64,000 bases of DNA from Desulfovibrio desulfuricans DSM 642 (GCF_000420465.1 NZ_ATUZ01000016.1:226437-290436); one strand, 5' to 3'; counted from the stretch's first letter, positions 39,686-49,672 are shown. The notes: generated by a model not told the origin, from the sequence alone. Made by a program: numbers and translations.

Positions 39686-39848
39686 GGCAGACGATCTCCC
39701 CACAGGTGGTGTTGCATGCTATGCACAATAGCGGCTGGTCAAGTTCAAAAAATGATATGGGGCTTTTGTGACAATGCATGTTGCATTGGGAACATCTCTG
39801 GCAGGTTTTATTGCTAAATTGATATTATTATTATCCCTGTTCATAAAC

Positions 39849-39877
39849 AAAAAAGCCGACCGGAGGTCGGCGTTTTT
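39849..39877. terminator. Terminator after chemoreceptor paralogue 3
   Basis: AAAAAGCCGACC and GGTCGGCGTTTTT pair around a three-base loop, giving T-runs in both directions. Confidence 0.85.
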
Positions 39878-39917
39878 GCAATATATGTTGCAGACAGACA
39901 AGGATGCCCTGAAAAAA

Positions 39918-41675
39918 CTACTGGGCGCGCATCTGCGCAATAAGGCCCGAAAGTCCGTTGGCCTGGGCCGCCAGATCTTCCACAGCCTCTGTGGCGGCAC
40001 GCATGGCAGAGGCTGTTTGCCGGGACATGCCGTTGATCTGGTCAATAATACTTGTGACCTGATCGCTGGCGGCAGCCTGCTCCTCGCTGGCGGAAGAGAT
40101 GGCGGTAACCTGATCAGAGGTGGATTCCACCATCACAACGATATCTGTCAACGCTTGCCCGGATTGCTGGGCAAAGTCATTGGCCTGCTCAATCTGAAGG
40201 GCAACGTTATCCACAGAATCCATGCTTTTTGCGGCACTTTCCTGAATGGCCGCGATGGCGTTGGCCACGTCATGTGTGGAGGCCATTGTTTTTTCCGCCA
40301 GCTTGCGCACCTCATCAGCGACCACGGCAAAACCGCGCCCGGCATCGCCCGCGCGGGCAGCTTCAATGGCGGCATTAAGGGCAAGCAGGTTGGTTTGGTC
40401 GGCAATATCCGAAATAACGTTCATGATGCGGTTGATGTTTTGCGTATGTTCCCGGAGCTGCGCCATATCGTTCTTGGTCGCCAGCGAAACATGGTGCACC
40501 TCGCTGATGCTGTGCAGGGAGCGCTTGACTATTTCAGCGCCTTGCTCGGCTTTCTGGCGCGTTTCAAGCGATGCTGCATTTGCGGCTGCGGCGTTCTGCG
40601 CCACCTGATGCACGGTTTTGTTCATCTGCTGAATGGCGCTGGCGGCTTCTGTCAGATGGAGCGACGTTTCGCATGCGCCTTTGTCAGATTGCTCAATGTG
40701 CGCGGCCAGTCGCGTTGAAGCATCGCTTACCACCTCCGCAACCTGCTGAAGACCCGCGGAAGCGGAGCTCATTGCTTCGGCCTTGCGCTGCGCTTCAACG
40801 CCAGCCGCCTCCGCCTGGCGCAGGGCTTCTTCGGCCCGCTGGGCGCTTTGCCTGGCGTTTCCCGATTCCTGATGCGCCTTTGCCATGTTTTCCTTAAGCG
40901 TCTGCGCCATGGAAACCATATCTGCATACACGCCGGTTTTGGCGCTGCCATCGTCAATATCGTAATCGCCGTTGGCAACCCGGCGGGCTATGACGGCCAG
41001 CTCGCCGGGGTCTTTGCCCAGTTGCCGCCCCACAGAGCGCGTGAGCATCCAGGTAATGCAGATGCTGATGACAACGGCTGCCAGAGTGATGGCAATGGAC
41101 ATGTTGCGGGTTTTTTGCCCTGCGTCAGTGGCGCTTTGGGCCGCAGCCTTGCTGCCCGTGACGTTCATGCGCACAACTTCGCCATAGGTTTCGCCAAGCT
41201 CCTGAAACACAGGGCGGTATTTTTTGTCAAAGGCCACGTTTGCCACGCCGCGTCGACCGTCCAGCACACCCTTGATGATGCCTTCGCGCGTCTTGCTTTC
41301 CTGTAGGGAAAGGTCGGTAATGCGCGCCATAAGGGCCTTGCCTTGCTCACTGTCCATACCGGGGGTGACGCTGCGCAGTTGCAGGTAGGCGGCCTGATCA
41401 CGCTGGATGGAGTCCATGGAATCCTGAAGATTCTTTTCGTACTTGCGGATTTCGTCGGCGTAGGTTTGCGACATTATTGACGCAAGATCGGCGCGGAGCG
41501 AATTGAGCTGCACATTCATGGACTGGATGGCAGTGACGGAAGGCAGCCATGCCTCGTCAATCTCGCGTACCTTGCCGTTCATTTCGCCCACGTTGTGCAT
41601 GGTGACGGCAGAAGACACCAGAATGACTGCGATGAGACTGCCGAAAGAGAGCACAAGTTTTGCGCCTAGTTTCAT
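39918..41675 (-). CDS. Methyl-accepting chemotaxis protein, 4HB type (paralogue 3)
   Basis: The start is set at 41675, nine bases after GGAGG; the ATG at 41684 abuts that site. The 585-residue receptor has the same domain order as the two genes to its left, with a 4HB sensor ([21 protein letters not shown]), a second membrane segment ([16 protein letters not shown]) and a signalling domain ending in LIAQMRAQ. Its signalling part is slightly more diverged than the other two are from each other, so it is probably the older copy. Confidence 0.92.
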   Translation of the reverse strand: MKLGAKLVLSFGSLIAVILVSSAVTMHNVGEMNGKVREIDEAWLPSVTAIQSMNVQLNSLRADLASIMSQTYADEIRKYEKNLQDSMDSIQRDQAAYLQLRSVTPGMDSEQGKALMARITDLSLQESKTREGIIKGVLDGRRGVANVAFDKKYRPVFQELGETYGEVVRMNVTGSKAAAQSATDAGQKTRNMSIAITLAAVVISICITWMLTRSVGRQLGKDPGELAVIARRVANGDYDIDDGSAKTGVYADMVSMAQTLKENMAKAHQESGNARQSAQRAEEALRQAEAAGVEAQRKAEAMSSASAGLQQVAEVVSDASTRLAAHIEQSDKGACETSLHLTEAASAIQQMNKTVHQVAQNAAAANAASLETRQKAEQGAEIVKRSLHSISEVHHVSLATKNDMAQLREHTQNINRIMNVISDIADQTNLLALNAAIEAARAGDAGRGFAVVADEVRKLAEKTMASTHDVANAIAAIQESAAKSMDSVDNVALQIEQANDFAQQSGQALTDIVVMVESTSDQVTAISSASEEQAAASDQVTSIIDQINGMSRQTASAMRAATEAVEDLAAQANGLSGLIAQMRAQ

Positions 41676-41684
41676 GTGAGGCAT

Positions 41685-42091
41685 CCTCCACGTTCAGCTG
41701 AAACTGCCCCGTTTGTCGCGGGCAGCGCTGGTGACAGCATAGAGCAGGTGAACTTGAACAAGTTTGTCTGTTCGCGCGGATTCTACAAATCGCGCCACGA
41801 AATGCTCTGGTGGACCGGAGGGGAGCGGCCCAGAAACTGACAGTCTGGCGGAATGCTTGGATACGCCGTAATTCAAAAGTCCGATTGCCAAGCGTTGCCA
41901 GTAGGGGGGATGCAACGTCAAAGGGGGGAGCAATCGTATGCGGCATTGCGCGGCATCAGGAACAAGCCGGGCAGAACCAATACCTGAATTTACGGAGAAC
42001 TGGAAAATAAGTTTATAGCAGAGGCAATATGTCTGCGCAAGATGGTCTGCTGCTATAGCTGAACGTGATGATTGCCCGCATGGGTGCTCGG
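41685..42091. other. Gene-free spacer
   Basis: About 400 bases between the third receptor and the ABC ATPase gene. I see no coding frame with a ribosome site, no clear terminator and no recognised repeat. Confidence 0.4.
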
Positions 42092-43081
42092 CTATGGCTG
42101 GCTGACCAGCCAGCAGGCCGTGCTGTGCGCGCCGCTGGCGACTGCGGGCGGCATTTCGGCGGCGCAACGCGCAAGGGCTGACTTGCAGCGGGGGTGGAAG
42201 GGGCACCCCGCAGGCATGTTGGCAAGGGATGGAACCGAGCCCGGTATGGTTGGCAGGCGTTCAAGGCCGCGTGAACGGGCGCTGGGCGCGGCATGCAGCA
42301 ATCCCTGCGTGTAGGGGTGGCGCGGGTCGGCAAACAGTTCCTGTGCCGGGGCGCTTTCTACCAGACGCCCGGCGTACATGACGCCCACGGTGTCCGCCAT
42401 CTGGGCGGCAACGCCGAGATCGTGGGTAATCAGCAGCACAGCCATGCTGCGCTCGCGGCAGCGGGCCGCCAGCAGGCGCAGAATCTGGCCCTGAATCGTG
42501 GCATCCAGAGCCGTTGTGGGTTCGTCAGCCAGCAGCAGGGCTGGTTTGCACGACAAGGCCATGGCAATCATGACACGCTGGCGCATACCGCCCGAGAGCT
42601 GGTGCGGGTAATCGTCATAGCGGCTTTGCGGCGCAGGAATGCCCACTTCTGTCAGCAGCTCTATGGCAGCCTCGCGGGCTTCGGAGCGGTTCATGCCCTG
42701 ATGCAGCCTCAAGGGTTCCGTCACCTGATCGCCGATTTTGAGCACCGGGTTGAGAGAGGTCATGGGCTCCTGAAAGATCATGCCCACCTGGCGGCCACGC
42801 ACGGAGCGCATTTCTTTTTCTGAAAGCTCAAGCAGATTCTGACCGTGCAGCAGAATGCGCCCTTCAATCAGTGCGTTGGGCGGGGTGAGTTGCAAAATGG
42901 CTTTGGCCGTGAGGCTTTTACCGCAGCCGGATTCACCAACGAGGCAAACTGTTTCACCCTCATGCAGGCAGAGGTTTACGTTGCGCACGGCGGGCAGCGG
43001 ACCGTCTGCGGTTGCAAAGGTCACAGAGAGGTTTTCCAGTTGCAGCAGGGGGCTGGCGGCTTGGGTAGAAGGCTTGTTCAT
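42092..43081 (-). CDS. Opp/Dpp-type ABC transporter ATP-binding protein
   Basis: The 329-residue product has Walker A ([12 protein letters not shown]), the Q-loop ([12 protein letters not shown]), the ABC signature ([15 protein letters not shown]), Walker B ([12 protein letters not shown]) and the H-loop (LLITHDLG). It ends with the oligopeptide/dipeptide C-terminal region ([15 protein letters not shown]). It corresponds to OppD/DppD, which energises uptake of peptides or nickel. No permease, binding protein or second ATPase (OppF) is next to it, which is unusual. It may work with a permease encoded elsewhere. Confidence 0.85.
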   Translation of the reverse strand: MNKPSTQAASPLLQLENLSVTFATADGPLPAVRNVNLCLHEGETVCLVGESGCGKSLTAKAILQLTPPNALIEGRILLHGQNLLELSEKEMRSVRGRQVGMIFQEPMTSLNPVLKIGDQVTEPLRLHQGMNRSEAREAAIELLTEVGIPAPQSRYDDYPHQLSGGMRQRVMIAMALSCKPALLLADEPTTALDATIQGQILRLLAARCRERSMAVLLITHDLGVAAQMADTVGVMYAGRLVESAPAQELFADPRHPYTQGLLHAAPSARSRGLERLPTIPGSVPSLANMPAGCPFHPRCKSALARCAAEMPPAVASGAHSTACWLVSQP

Positions 43082-43264
43082 GGGCAGAGCCTACCAGAAG
43101 GTGCTGGCAAAAAAAAGCCTTGTGGGCTGGGGTGCTGAGGCTGCGGGGGAAAGGCAAAAAGACAGAAAAAGAAAAGGCAAAAGCAGGGGGGAGGTTTTTT
43201 GCGGGGTGGGTGAGCCTGTCAGGCTGATTTAAGCAAACCCGACTTTTACGCCCTGGATGCGTCA

Positions 43265-43320
43265 GCGCCGGGATTTTGATGCTCACGTACTTGAGTACGC
43301 TGCGCTCAAAATCCCGGTGC
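43265..43320. repeat. Nested palindromic (REP-like) element
   Basis: Fifteen-base arms (GCGCCGGGATTTTGA and TCAAAATCCCGGTGC, one mismatch) enclose an inner 14-base palindrome CGTACTTGAGTACG. The layout resembles repetitive extragenic palindromes; whether it is dispersed in the genome cannot be seen from one copy. Confidence 0.55.
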
Positions 43321-43988
43321 TTCCTTTTCAGACCGCAAAAAGCGTATTTTGCAAATTCGCCCAACACCAGCCATCGCCTTCGCATTCGCTCCGGCGAGTT
43401 TAAGGAAGGTGGCTCCACGACCAGCTCCTGATGGAGAACGAATTTTATTGGCGCGTAATTTTTTTACACACTCATGGGTGAAGGAAACTCTGTATCATTG
43501 CAGGTAAATTAGTAAAATAAGTATGTCTAAAATTATATTTTGGAGTTATCCGAAAATCTTGAAATGGGAAAAATCACTGGAGTGACAGAAATGGGCACGA
43601 AGCCATTATCTAAACCAGCAATAGTATCAATGGTATTTGGCTGAAACAGATATTGATCAAAGCGAAAGCGGATTCTGGCATAAACGCGGCGCGGAGGGAG
43701 ATCACCTGAGCGAGTGCAGCGAGCGAGGGAAGCTCCCGCAGCTATGGCCGCGTTGCCCTCGCCGGTTTGTGGAAGCTGAAAACTCAAGGGGGTGCTTCGG
43801 GGGGGATGCAAGGGGGGCCGAGAAGGGGGCGTAGCCCCATAACCGGCCCCGCCTTGCTGCGCGCCGCACAGGCGTCCCAAACCCCGCCGGAAGGCGGAAA
43901 ATTGCGCCCGAAGGGCAGAAAAAAATAGTATCGTACAGATCGGCCGAAAACGCGCCTCATCTACGCCCAAAATATATCCCAAAACGTA

Positions 43989-44031
43989 AAAAGCCCCCGG
44001 CTCAAAAACTATGCGTTTCCGCCGGGGGCTT
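43989..44031 (-). terminator. Terminator after the mla genes
   Basis: AAGCCCCCGGC and GCCGGGGGCTT are perfect 11-base arms, with a T-run on the minus strand just after the mlaA stop. Confidence 0.85.
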
Positions 44032-44054
44032 CATTCTGGCTTATAGGACAATAT

Positions 44055-44900
44055 CTAGTGCAACACCTGCGCCTTGCGGAAGTTCACATAGGCCTCGCGC
44101 ATGGCAATGTAGGGATCGACAGCCACGGTGTTCAGGTCTTCATACAGAGGCAGCACATCGCCAAGGGCGTTGAACCGCAGGCCGCCGCCAACGCCAAGGC
44201 CCAGTTCTGTGGGTTGCAGGTAGAAAAGCGGGTCGGCAAACAGATCGCCAGCGCGGCCCACAGTGTCGCGCGCGGAGCTTGGGCCAATGATGGGCCAGAC
44301 AATGTAGAAACCATGCCCAAGGCCCCAGCGTCCGAGAGTCTGGCCAAAGTCTTCGCCTGTGGGATCAATGGGCACAATGGTTTTGTGTCCCTTTGCCACA
44401 TCGGCAAAGCCCGCACTGGAAGTGGTGTTGATGACAAACCGCCCAAATTCCACCCCCGCTTCAAAAAAGCGGAACTGTAGAATGTTGTTCACAAACCGTA
44501 CAGGAAACAGAAGGTTGGAAAAGAAATTTTTCAACCCGGAGCGCAACTGGTGCGGCGTAACTGTTTCCCATGCCGAGTAGGCGGGCTTGGCAACGTAGAG
44601 AAAGAAAATGTCGTTGAAATGGAACCAGAATCTGTTCCACGGTTCAATAGGGTCAGAAATACTTTGTATCGGCTCGTTGTCGTAGTCGTCCAGGGTATTG
44701 TCTGCGTTCATGGTTCCGTAAGGCGTTACTGTAATGGCCCCGGGTTGAAGCTGGGGTGACTTGCCGTACACAGTGGAGGGCGCAGGCGCCTGGCTGGGGG
44801 CGGCGCTGGCTGGCGCATGCCACAAGCACAGCAGTGCGGCCAGCAGAAAACCGGGCACATAGAGATGTCCCGGCAGTGTTGATGAGTAGCTACTGGCCAT
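44055..44900 (-). CDS. mlaA: MlaA/VacJ-like outer-membrane phospholipid-transport protein
   Basis: MlaA extracts phospholipids from the outer leaflet of the outer membrane and passes them to MlaC. The family blocks are present: DPIEPWNRFWFHFNDIFFLYVAKP, FFSNLLFPVRFVNNILQ, GEDFGQTLGRWGLGHGFYIVWPIIGPSS and GDLFADPLFYL. The N-terminus has a hydrophobic export signal (VPGFLLAALLCLWHAPASA) with a possible SPase I site but no clear lipobox, unlike E. coli VacJ. The ATG at 44900 overlaps the end of mlaC by 11 nt. Confidence 0.9.
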   Translation of the reverse strand: MASSYSSTLPGHLYVPGFLLAALLCLWHAPASAAPSQAPAPSTVYGKSPQLQPGAITVTPYGTMNADNTLDDYDNEPIQSISDPIEPWNRFWFHFNDIFFLYVAKPAYSAWETVTPHQLRSGLKNFFSNLLFPVRFVNNILQFRFFEAGVEFGRFVINTTSSAGFADVAKGHKTIVPIDPTGEDFGQTLGRWGLGHGFYIVWPIIGPSSARDTVGRAGDLFADPLFYLQPTELGLGVGGGLRFNALGDVLPLYEDLNTVAVDPYIAMREAYVNFRKAQVLH

Positions 44901-45534
44901 TGCCCTGCCGGACCTCCTGCGCCTTGGCCTTGACCCTGGCAATAAGCTGGTCAGGGCTGCCGGTGTTCAGAATGTCCTGAAACTGGGTGCGATAGTTTTT
45001 GACCAGGCTGATATTTTCAATCAGCACGTCATAAACAAGCCATGATCCATTTTTGGGGAGCATGCGGTAAGCAACGGGGACCTTCTTCGAGTCCTTCATG
45101 GTGATGATTGTGCGCACTTCGGTGCGGTCGCCTTTGGGGGACGAAACCTCGCCAGTGTACACGACCTGCTCGCCATTGTAACCGTCAATCTTGCTCAGGT
45201 AGGTATTCAGGAGCAGTTCGGCAAAGGCATCGCTGAACTGCTGTTGCTGCGCCGGGCTGAATGTGCCCCAGCGCGGCCCCACCGTGCGCGAAGAAAATTC
45301 TTTGAAATCAAAAATGTGCAGGACTTCATCTTCAATCTGCTGGCGCAGCGGGCCGCGCGTGGCAGGATTGACGTAGTCGGGGTTCTTGATGGAGCTGAGG
45401 ATGCGGCTGATGGAAGTCTCCAGCGCCAGCTGCGCAGGAGAACTCGCACTGGCCGCGCCGGGCAACAGCGCAACTGTCAGCAGCGCAAGCAGAAAGCCTG
45501 CGGCTATATGGCGTGTGATCGCATGAATGGTCAT
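44890..45534 (-). CDS. mlaC: MlaC-like periplasmic phospholipid-binding protein
   Basis: The 214-residue product has a signal peptide (FLLALLTVALLPGAASA) and the MlaC/Ttg2D fold blocks: HIFDFKEFSSRTVGPRWGTF, FAELLLNTYLSKIDGY, VRTIITMKDSKKVPVAYRM and WLVYDVLIENISLVKNYR. It shuttles phospholipid between MlaA and the inner-membrane MlaFEDB complex. It starts two bases after the mlaD stop and overlaps mlaA at its end. Confidence 0.92.
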   Translation of the reverse strand: MTIHAITRHIAAGFLLALLTVALLPGAASASSPAQLALETSISRILSSIKNPDYVNPATRGPLRQQIEDEVLHIFDFKEFSSRTVGPRWGTFSPAQQQQFSDAFAELLLNTYLSKIDGYNGEQVVYTGEVSSPKGDRTEVRTIITMKDSKKVPVAYRMLPKNGSWLVYDVLIENISLVKNYRTQFQDILNTGSPDQLIARVKAKAQEVRQGNGQ

Positions 45535-45536
45535 TG

Positions 45537-45989
45537 TTATTTGACTCCTCCGAAGGCGTACTTGCCGATGAGGGAACCGAGGTCAACGGCGGATTCCGTT
45601 TCAGTAATTGTGTCGCCAGCCGCAAGGACATGCTCCGAACCACCGCGCGAAAGGCTGACATATTTGTCGCCAATGAGGCCACTGGTACGGATGGAGGCGA
45701 TGCTGTCGTCCGAAAGTTTCAGGTCTTTGTCGAGCCGCAGGCGTACCACTGCCTGATTGCGCACCGGGTCTGGGTCAAGACCAATGCTTACCACGCGGCC
45801 CACCGGCACCCCGGCCATTTCAATATCCGCCCCGACTCGCAGGCCGGAAACAGAATCAAAGTTGGCAGAAAGTTCAAAGCCCTGCTGGTTGAAAACTTCC
45901 ATCTTGCCCAGTTTGATGGTCAGGTAAGCAACGCATACAAGGCCGAACAGGACAAAAAGGCCCACAGCGGTTTCACGAACAGTACTCAT
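45537..45989 (-). CDS. mlaD: MlaD-like MCE-domain protein
   Basis: The 150-residue product has one N-terminal membrane segment (ETAVGLFVLFGLVCVAYLTIKL) and a single MCE domain (ANFDSVSGLRVGADIEMAGVPVGRV, SIRTSGLIGDKYVSLSRGG). MlaD forms a hexameric ring in the inner membrane that passes lipid to or from MlaC. The ATG at 45989 matches the family start; the frame is open 14 codons further. A sigma70-like promoter lies just upstream, so mlaDCA can be transcribed separately from mlaF. Confidence 0.92.
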   Translation of the reverse strand: MSTVRETAVGLFVLFGLVCVAYLTIKLGKMEVFNQQGFELSANFDSVSGLRVGADIEMAGVPVGRVVSIGLDPDPVRNQAVVRLRLDKDLKLSDDSIASIRTSGLIGDKYVSLSRGGSEHVLAAGDTITETESAVDLGSLIGKYAFGGVK

Positions 45990-46036
45990 AAGGTTCAGAT
46001 AGCTCCACAGATAATTCGGCAATAAGATCAAATCTC

Positions 46037-46065
46037 AGTATAGGTGCGCCATGACAAAGTTTCAA
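46037..46065 (-). promoter_or_regulatory. Sigma70-type promoter upstream of mlaD
   Basis: On the minus strand TTGAAA (46065-46060) is followed after exactly 17 bases by TATACT (46042-46037). It would start mlaDCA transcription about 40 bases before the mlaD ATG. Confidence 0.65.
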
Positions 46066-46134
46066 GCCCTACTGTTGAGTAGGTAATCGCGAATCGCCTG
46101 GTTATCGCAATTTATTATGCAGGCGGCGCAGCTT

Positions 46135-46950
46135 TTATGATGCCAGCCAGCGGTCAAGGGCCTGCCGCACCGCCGGATCTGGCGCTTCGCCCATGGCGGC
46201 CTGCGTGTCGCCGGGTTCGCGCAGCAAAAATTGCCGCAGATACGGGTCATTGTTTGCCTCAAGCTCGGCCAGCGAGCCGGAAAAAAGCGCGCGGCCTTCG
46301 CCCAGCACCAGAACATGGTCGGCAATGGCCCGCAGGCTGGCAAGATCGTGGCTGACCACAATCACCGACATGTCGGTATATTGTCTGCGCATGGCAAGCA
46401 GTAGTTCATCCATGCGGGCGGCGGTGATGGGGTCAAGGCCGGAGGTCGGCTCATCGCACAGCAAAATGCGCGGTTCGGCCACAATGGCCCGCGCAAGGCC
46501 CGCGCGTTTGCGCATGCCCCCAGAAAGCTGGTTGGGATAAAAATCGGCAAAATCTTCAAGACCCACCATGCGCAGTACGCGCAGGCCCGCCTCGCGAACA
46601 AGCTTTTTGGGAAGATTCAGATGTTCTGTGAGGGGCAGGGTGACGTTTTGCACCAGCGACAGCGCGCCAAGCAGCGCGCCATCCTGAAACAGCACGCCCA
46701 TGTTGCGGCGCATGCGCCGAAATTCTTTTTGCGGCAGGGCAAAGAGGTCTTTGCCGCCTATGAGCACATGACCAGCCTGTGGGCGCGAAAGGCCGATAAT
46801 ATGGCGCAGCAGGGTGGATTTGCCGCAGCCGGAACCGCCAAGAATTACAGAAACCTTGCCGCCCGGAAGCACCGCATTGACATCGCGCAGAACCACATGC
46901 TCGCCGTAGCCCACGCTAAGAGCCCGAAATTCAATGTCCCATGCCTGCAT
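46135..46950 (-). CDS. mlaF: MlaF-like ABC transporter ATPase
   Basis: The 271-residue product has Walker A (GGSGCGKSTLLRHI), the Q-loop region (MGVLFQDGALLGALSLVQNV), the signature (LSGGMRKRAGLARAI), Walker B (ILLCDEPTSGLDP) and the H-loop (VVSHDLASL). The GALLGALSV-type Q-loop and EHLNL block are typical of MlaF/Ttg2A, the ATPase of the retrograde phospholipid transporter. AGGCGG lies six bases upstream of the ATG. The usual partner MlaE is absent from the 145-bp gap before mlaD. Confidence 0.9.
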   Translation of the reverse strand: MQAWDIEFRALSVGYGEHVVLRDVNAVLPGGKVSVILGGSGCGKSTLLRHIIGLSRPQAGHVLIGGKDLFALPQKEFRRMRRNMGVLFQDGALLGALSLVQNVTLPLTEHLNLPKKLVREAGLRVLRMVGLEDFADFYPNQLSGGMRKRAGLARAIVAEPRILLCDEPTSGLDPITAARMDELLLAMRRQYTDMSVIVVSHDLASLRAIADHVLVLGEGRALFSGSLAELEANNDPYLRQFLLREPGDTQAAMGEAPDPAVRQALDRWLAS

Positions 46951-47328
46951 GAATACCGCCTGTCGCCTCTGATATGGATTATCGGTTGGAGCAGATTATC
47001 ATTGAAAGTATGCATCTGCTCTGCACGTTTTTTTGTAAAAACTCCCGCTAAAAATATTTTGCCAGGCGAATCCTTTTCGCTTTTAAGCAAGTATTTCAAC
47101 GTGAGAATGCCTTGATGTAGGAGCGCCGTCAGCAGGTGGATGGCCGCGGGCCTTGTGGCGCTTTGGCAGTATAATGCAGGGAGGCAGGCGGAACAAGTGC
47201 GGTTGATGCGCAACGCTGGGGGCGCGGTCGGCGTGATTTTGCGAAGTTTGGCTGGCTGCGCGGGGGAGTGACCCTTCTTACAAACGGGATTCTCCCCCGC
47301 CAGACAGACATCTCAAAATAAAAATGCG
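46951..47328. other. Spacer between yebC and mlaF
   Basis: About 380 bases. It has a 9-bp inverted repeat (GCGGGGGAG and CTCCCCCGC, 47260-47300) downstream of yebC that may be a T-poor terminator, and otherwise nothing I can support. Confidence 0.4.
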
Positions 47329-48066
47329 TTAGTCGGTGGGCATATCGTCGGGGAAGTCCGCGTTGGCATAGACATTCTGAACATCGTCATTGTCGTCCAG
47401 CGCGTCCATGAGTCGCAGCACCTTCATGCCCACTTCGGCGCTCACAGCCACAAGATTTTGCGGAATCATGGCCAGTTCGGCTTCCTGCATGGCAATACCG
47501 GCAGCTTCCAGCGCATCGCGCACAGAGGTGAAATCGGCCATGGCGGTGTGGATGGTCCACACGTCATCATCGTCGATAATATCGTCTGCGCCGGCTTCAA
47601 GAGCGGCTTCCATAATTTTGTCTTCGGGGTAGGCTGCCTTGTCCACGGCGATAACGCCCTTGCGGTCAAACATCCAGCCCACGCTGCCGTTTTCACCCAT
47701 GGCCCCGCCATGCTTGGTGAAAAGGTGGCGAACTTCGGCCACGGTGCGGTTTTTGTTGTCAGTGGCAACTTCCACCATGATGGCGATGCCGCTGGGCCCG
47801 TAGCCTTCGTAGAAGGTTTCTGTCAGGTCGCCGCCTGCGTCTTCACCCGTACCCTTGCGGATGGCTGCCTCAATCTTGTCCTTGGGCAGATTGACGGCCT
47901 TGGCGGCGGCAATGGCCGCGCGCAGACGGGAGTTGCCCACAGGATCACCGCCGCCCTTGGCTGCGATGATGATTTCCTTGGCGGCCTTGGTGAAAATCTT
48001 GCCGCGTTTGGCGTCCTGGCGACCCTTACGGTGCTGGATATTGGCCCATTTACTGTGACCTGACAT
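47329..48066 (-). CDS. yebC: YebC/PmpR-family protein
   Basis: The 245-residue product matches the family throughout, beginning [20 protein letters not shown] and including [27 protein letters not shown] and the acidic C-terminus [19 protein letters not shown]. YebC proteins bind DNA or act at the ribosome; recent work on relatives links them to translation of proline stretches. GGAGG lies upstream of the ATG. It follows rlmE on the same strand after 30 nt. Confidence 0.95.
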   Translation of the reverse strand: MSGHSKWANIQHRKGRQDAKRGKIFTKAAKEIIIAAKGGGDPVGNSRLRAAIAAAKAVNLPKDKIEAAIRKGTGEDAGGDLTETFYEGYGPSGIAIMVEVATDNKNRTVAEVRHLFTKHGGAMGENGSVGWMFDRKGVIAVDKAAYPEDKIMEAALEAGADDIIDDDDVWTIHTAMADFTSVRDALEAAGIAMQEAELAMIPQNLVAVSAEVGMKVLRLMDALDDNDDVQNVYANADFPDDMPTD

Positions 48067-48096
48067 AAAACCTCCGAAACCTCATGTAGAGTATGT

Positions 48097-48777
48097 TTAT
48101 ATACCCGGCGGCGCGTCGTCGGCAACTTCGTGCGAAGTTTCCCCGGCGGTTTCGCCCGGCATGTGCGCCATTGGGGCCGCGCCCGCCTGGCCGCGAAAAC
48201 CAAGGCCGACAAAAAATGTTTCCTTGCTTTCGGCCCGCGAGCTCTTGGGCTTGAACGATTTGACCGAATCAAAAGACTTGCGCATAGGCGCGAGCAGCTC
48301 CTGAATATCCGGCCCCATAAAAATTTTGACCACAAAGCTGCCGCCCTTTTTGAGGTGCAGACAGGCTACAGCCAATGCCTCAACCGTAAGCTCAAGCGAA
48401 CGGGCCTGATCCGTAAAGCGCGTGCCCGTAGTGCGCGGAGCCATGTCGCTGATGACAACATCAAAAGGCCCCAGCTCCTTGAGTTTTGCTTCAAACTCGG
48501 CAGAGCGGTTGAACACGTCTTCCTGCATGAATGTGACTTGCGGCGGAAACACCGTTTCAGTGCTCTGAATGTCGCAGGCAAGCACAAGCCCACGCGTGCC
48601 GACCTTTTCCGCTGCACCCATGGACCACGAGCCGGGGGCCGCGCCAAGGTCGAGAACCCGCTGGCCGGGGCGCAGCAGGTGGAACTTGGAGTCCAGCTCC
48701 TTGAGCTTGTAGACCGAGCGGGCGGGATAATTCTCGCGCTTGGCCTTTAGAAAATAATGATCTCGGTATTCTTTCAT
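48097..48777 (-). CDS. rlmE: 23S rRNA (uridine-2'-O)-methyltransferase RlmE
   Basis: RlmE (FtsJ/RrmJ) methylates U2552 of 23S rRNA with SAM. The SAM loop is [12 protein letters not shown]. The catalytic K-D-K-E set is visible as the lysine in SVYKLKE, the aspartate in ISDMAP, the lysine in VVKIF and the glutamate in SSRAESKE. The C-terminus extends about 25 residues past the usual end with a weakly conserved tail ([18 protein letters not shown]). The ATG at 48777 agrees with the family; an in-frame TTG four codons upstream is less likely. Confidence 0.93.
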   Translation of the reverse strand: MKEYRDHYFLKAKRENYPARSVYKLKELDSKFHLLRPGQRVLDLGAAPGSWSMGAAEKVGTRGLVLACDIQSTETVFPPQVTFMQEDVFNRSAEFEAKLKELGPFDVVISDMAPRTTGTRFTDQARSLELTVEALAVACLHLKKGGSFVVKIFMGPDIQELLAPMRKSFDSVKSFKPKSSRAESKETFFVGLGFRGQAGAAPMAHMPGETAGETSHEVADDAPPGI

Positions 48778-48958
48778 GGTAAATTCCAACAGGGGATCAT
48801 ACCCTTTTTTATCGCGCTCGCCAAGTGCGCAGTGCAGCCCTTCATGACGAGCCGCGCAAAACTGCCGAACTGGTTGACCTCTGGAGTTTATCAGGATATT
48901 TTTCCAATAAGTTTCAAGAACCTTTGATCTCGCACACTATCACCAGTAAGGAGAGGCT

Positions 48959-49495
48959 ATGAAACGGATTCTGTTGGCCGCTTGTCTTGCGGGTTGCGCG
49001 CTCGGCTTGGGAGCGCAAACGGTATTGGCGGAAAGCGTTAAAGTTCCTGTGAACAAGATCAGCAGCGAAGGCGTTGGAGAGGCCATCGGCTTTGTTGTTT
49101 TTGAGGACGACGGCAAGGGCGGCATGGATATTATGGTTGATGTTGTAGGTATCCCTCAGGGCGGCCACGGCATGCACGTACACGAAAATCCTTCGTGCGC
49201 GCCCGCTGCCAAGGATGGCGTCAATGTGGCCGGTCTTGCCGCCGGGGGGCATTATGATCCCACCCACGCTGGCAAACATGAAGGCCCCGGCAAGCATGGG
49301 CACAAGGGCGATCTGCCGCTGATAACCGCCGATGCCCAGCAAAATGTGAAGGCCAAGTTGCATGTGACTGATCTGACCACAGCCGACATCAAGGGCCGCT
49401 CGCTCATGATCCATGCTGGCGGCGACAACTATTCCGACCAGCCGGCTCCCCTTGGCGGCGGCGGGGCGCGCATCGCCTGCGGCGTGATCAAGTAG
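48959..49495 (+). CDS. sodC: Periplasmic Cu/Zn superoxide dismutase
   Basis: SodC dismutates superoxide in the periplasm. The signal peptide ends near TVLA-ES. The copper ligands lie in GGHGMHVHEN and the C-terminal SLMIHAGGDNY; the zinc-site loop is GGHYDPTHAGKHEGPGKHGHKGDLP, with extra histidines, and the disulfide cysteines are in PSCAPA and RIACGVI. AAGGAGAGG precedes the ATG. It stands alone between rlmE (divergent) and a terminator. A secreted SOD in what looks like an anaerobe suggests exposure to oxygen at host or sediment interfaces (inference). Confidence 0.93.
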   Translation: MKRILLAACLAGCALGLGAQTVLAESVKVPVNKISSEGVGEAIGFVVFEDDGKGGMDIMVDVVGIPQGGHGMHVHENPSCAPAAKDGVNVAGLAAGGHYDPTHAGKHEGPGKHGHKGDLPLITADAQQNVKAKLHVTDLTTADIKGRSLMIHAGGDNYSDQPAPLGGGGARIACGVIK

Positions 49496-49672
49496 GATTA
49501 TGTTTTTTCATTCACGCGGCGGAAAATTCACCTGTCGCGTGGATAGTTCATGCCTTCCCTTGTGTGGGCCTTGAAGTTCTGGCAAGGGCGCGCCATTATC
49601 GGCGCAAAGGATTACCAGCCACAGGGGAGAACCTCCGACTGCCGTAATCGGTGCGGAGTTTTGGATTATTCT

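Larger units (their letters stand above)
43082..44054. other. Long spacer with palindromic repeat element
   Basis: Nearly 1 kb without a gene I can support. It contains the palindrome AGCCTG-T-CAGGCT (43213-43225), a large nested inverted repeat (43265-43320), a low-complexity GAGCGAG-rich stretch near 43706-43730 and the mlaA terminator at its right end. The mixture looks like repetitive intergenic DNA rather than coding sequence. Confidence 0.5.

Noticed and set aside
43533..43982. 149-residue minus-strand ORF in the spacer before mlaA
   Set aside because: Pro/Arg-rich composition, no ribosome site and overlap with low-complexity repeats suggest it is not coding.
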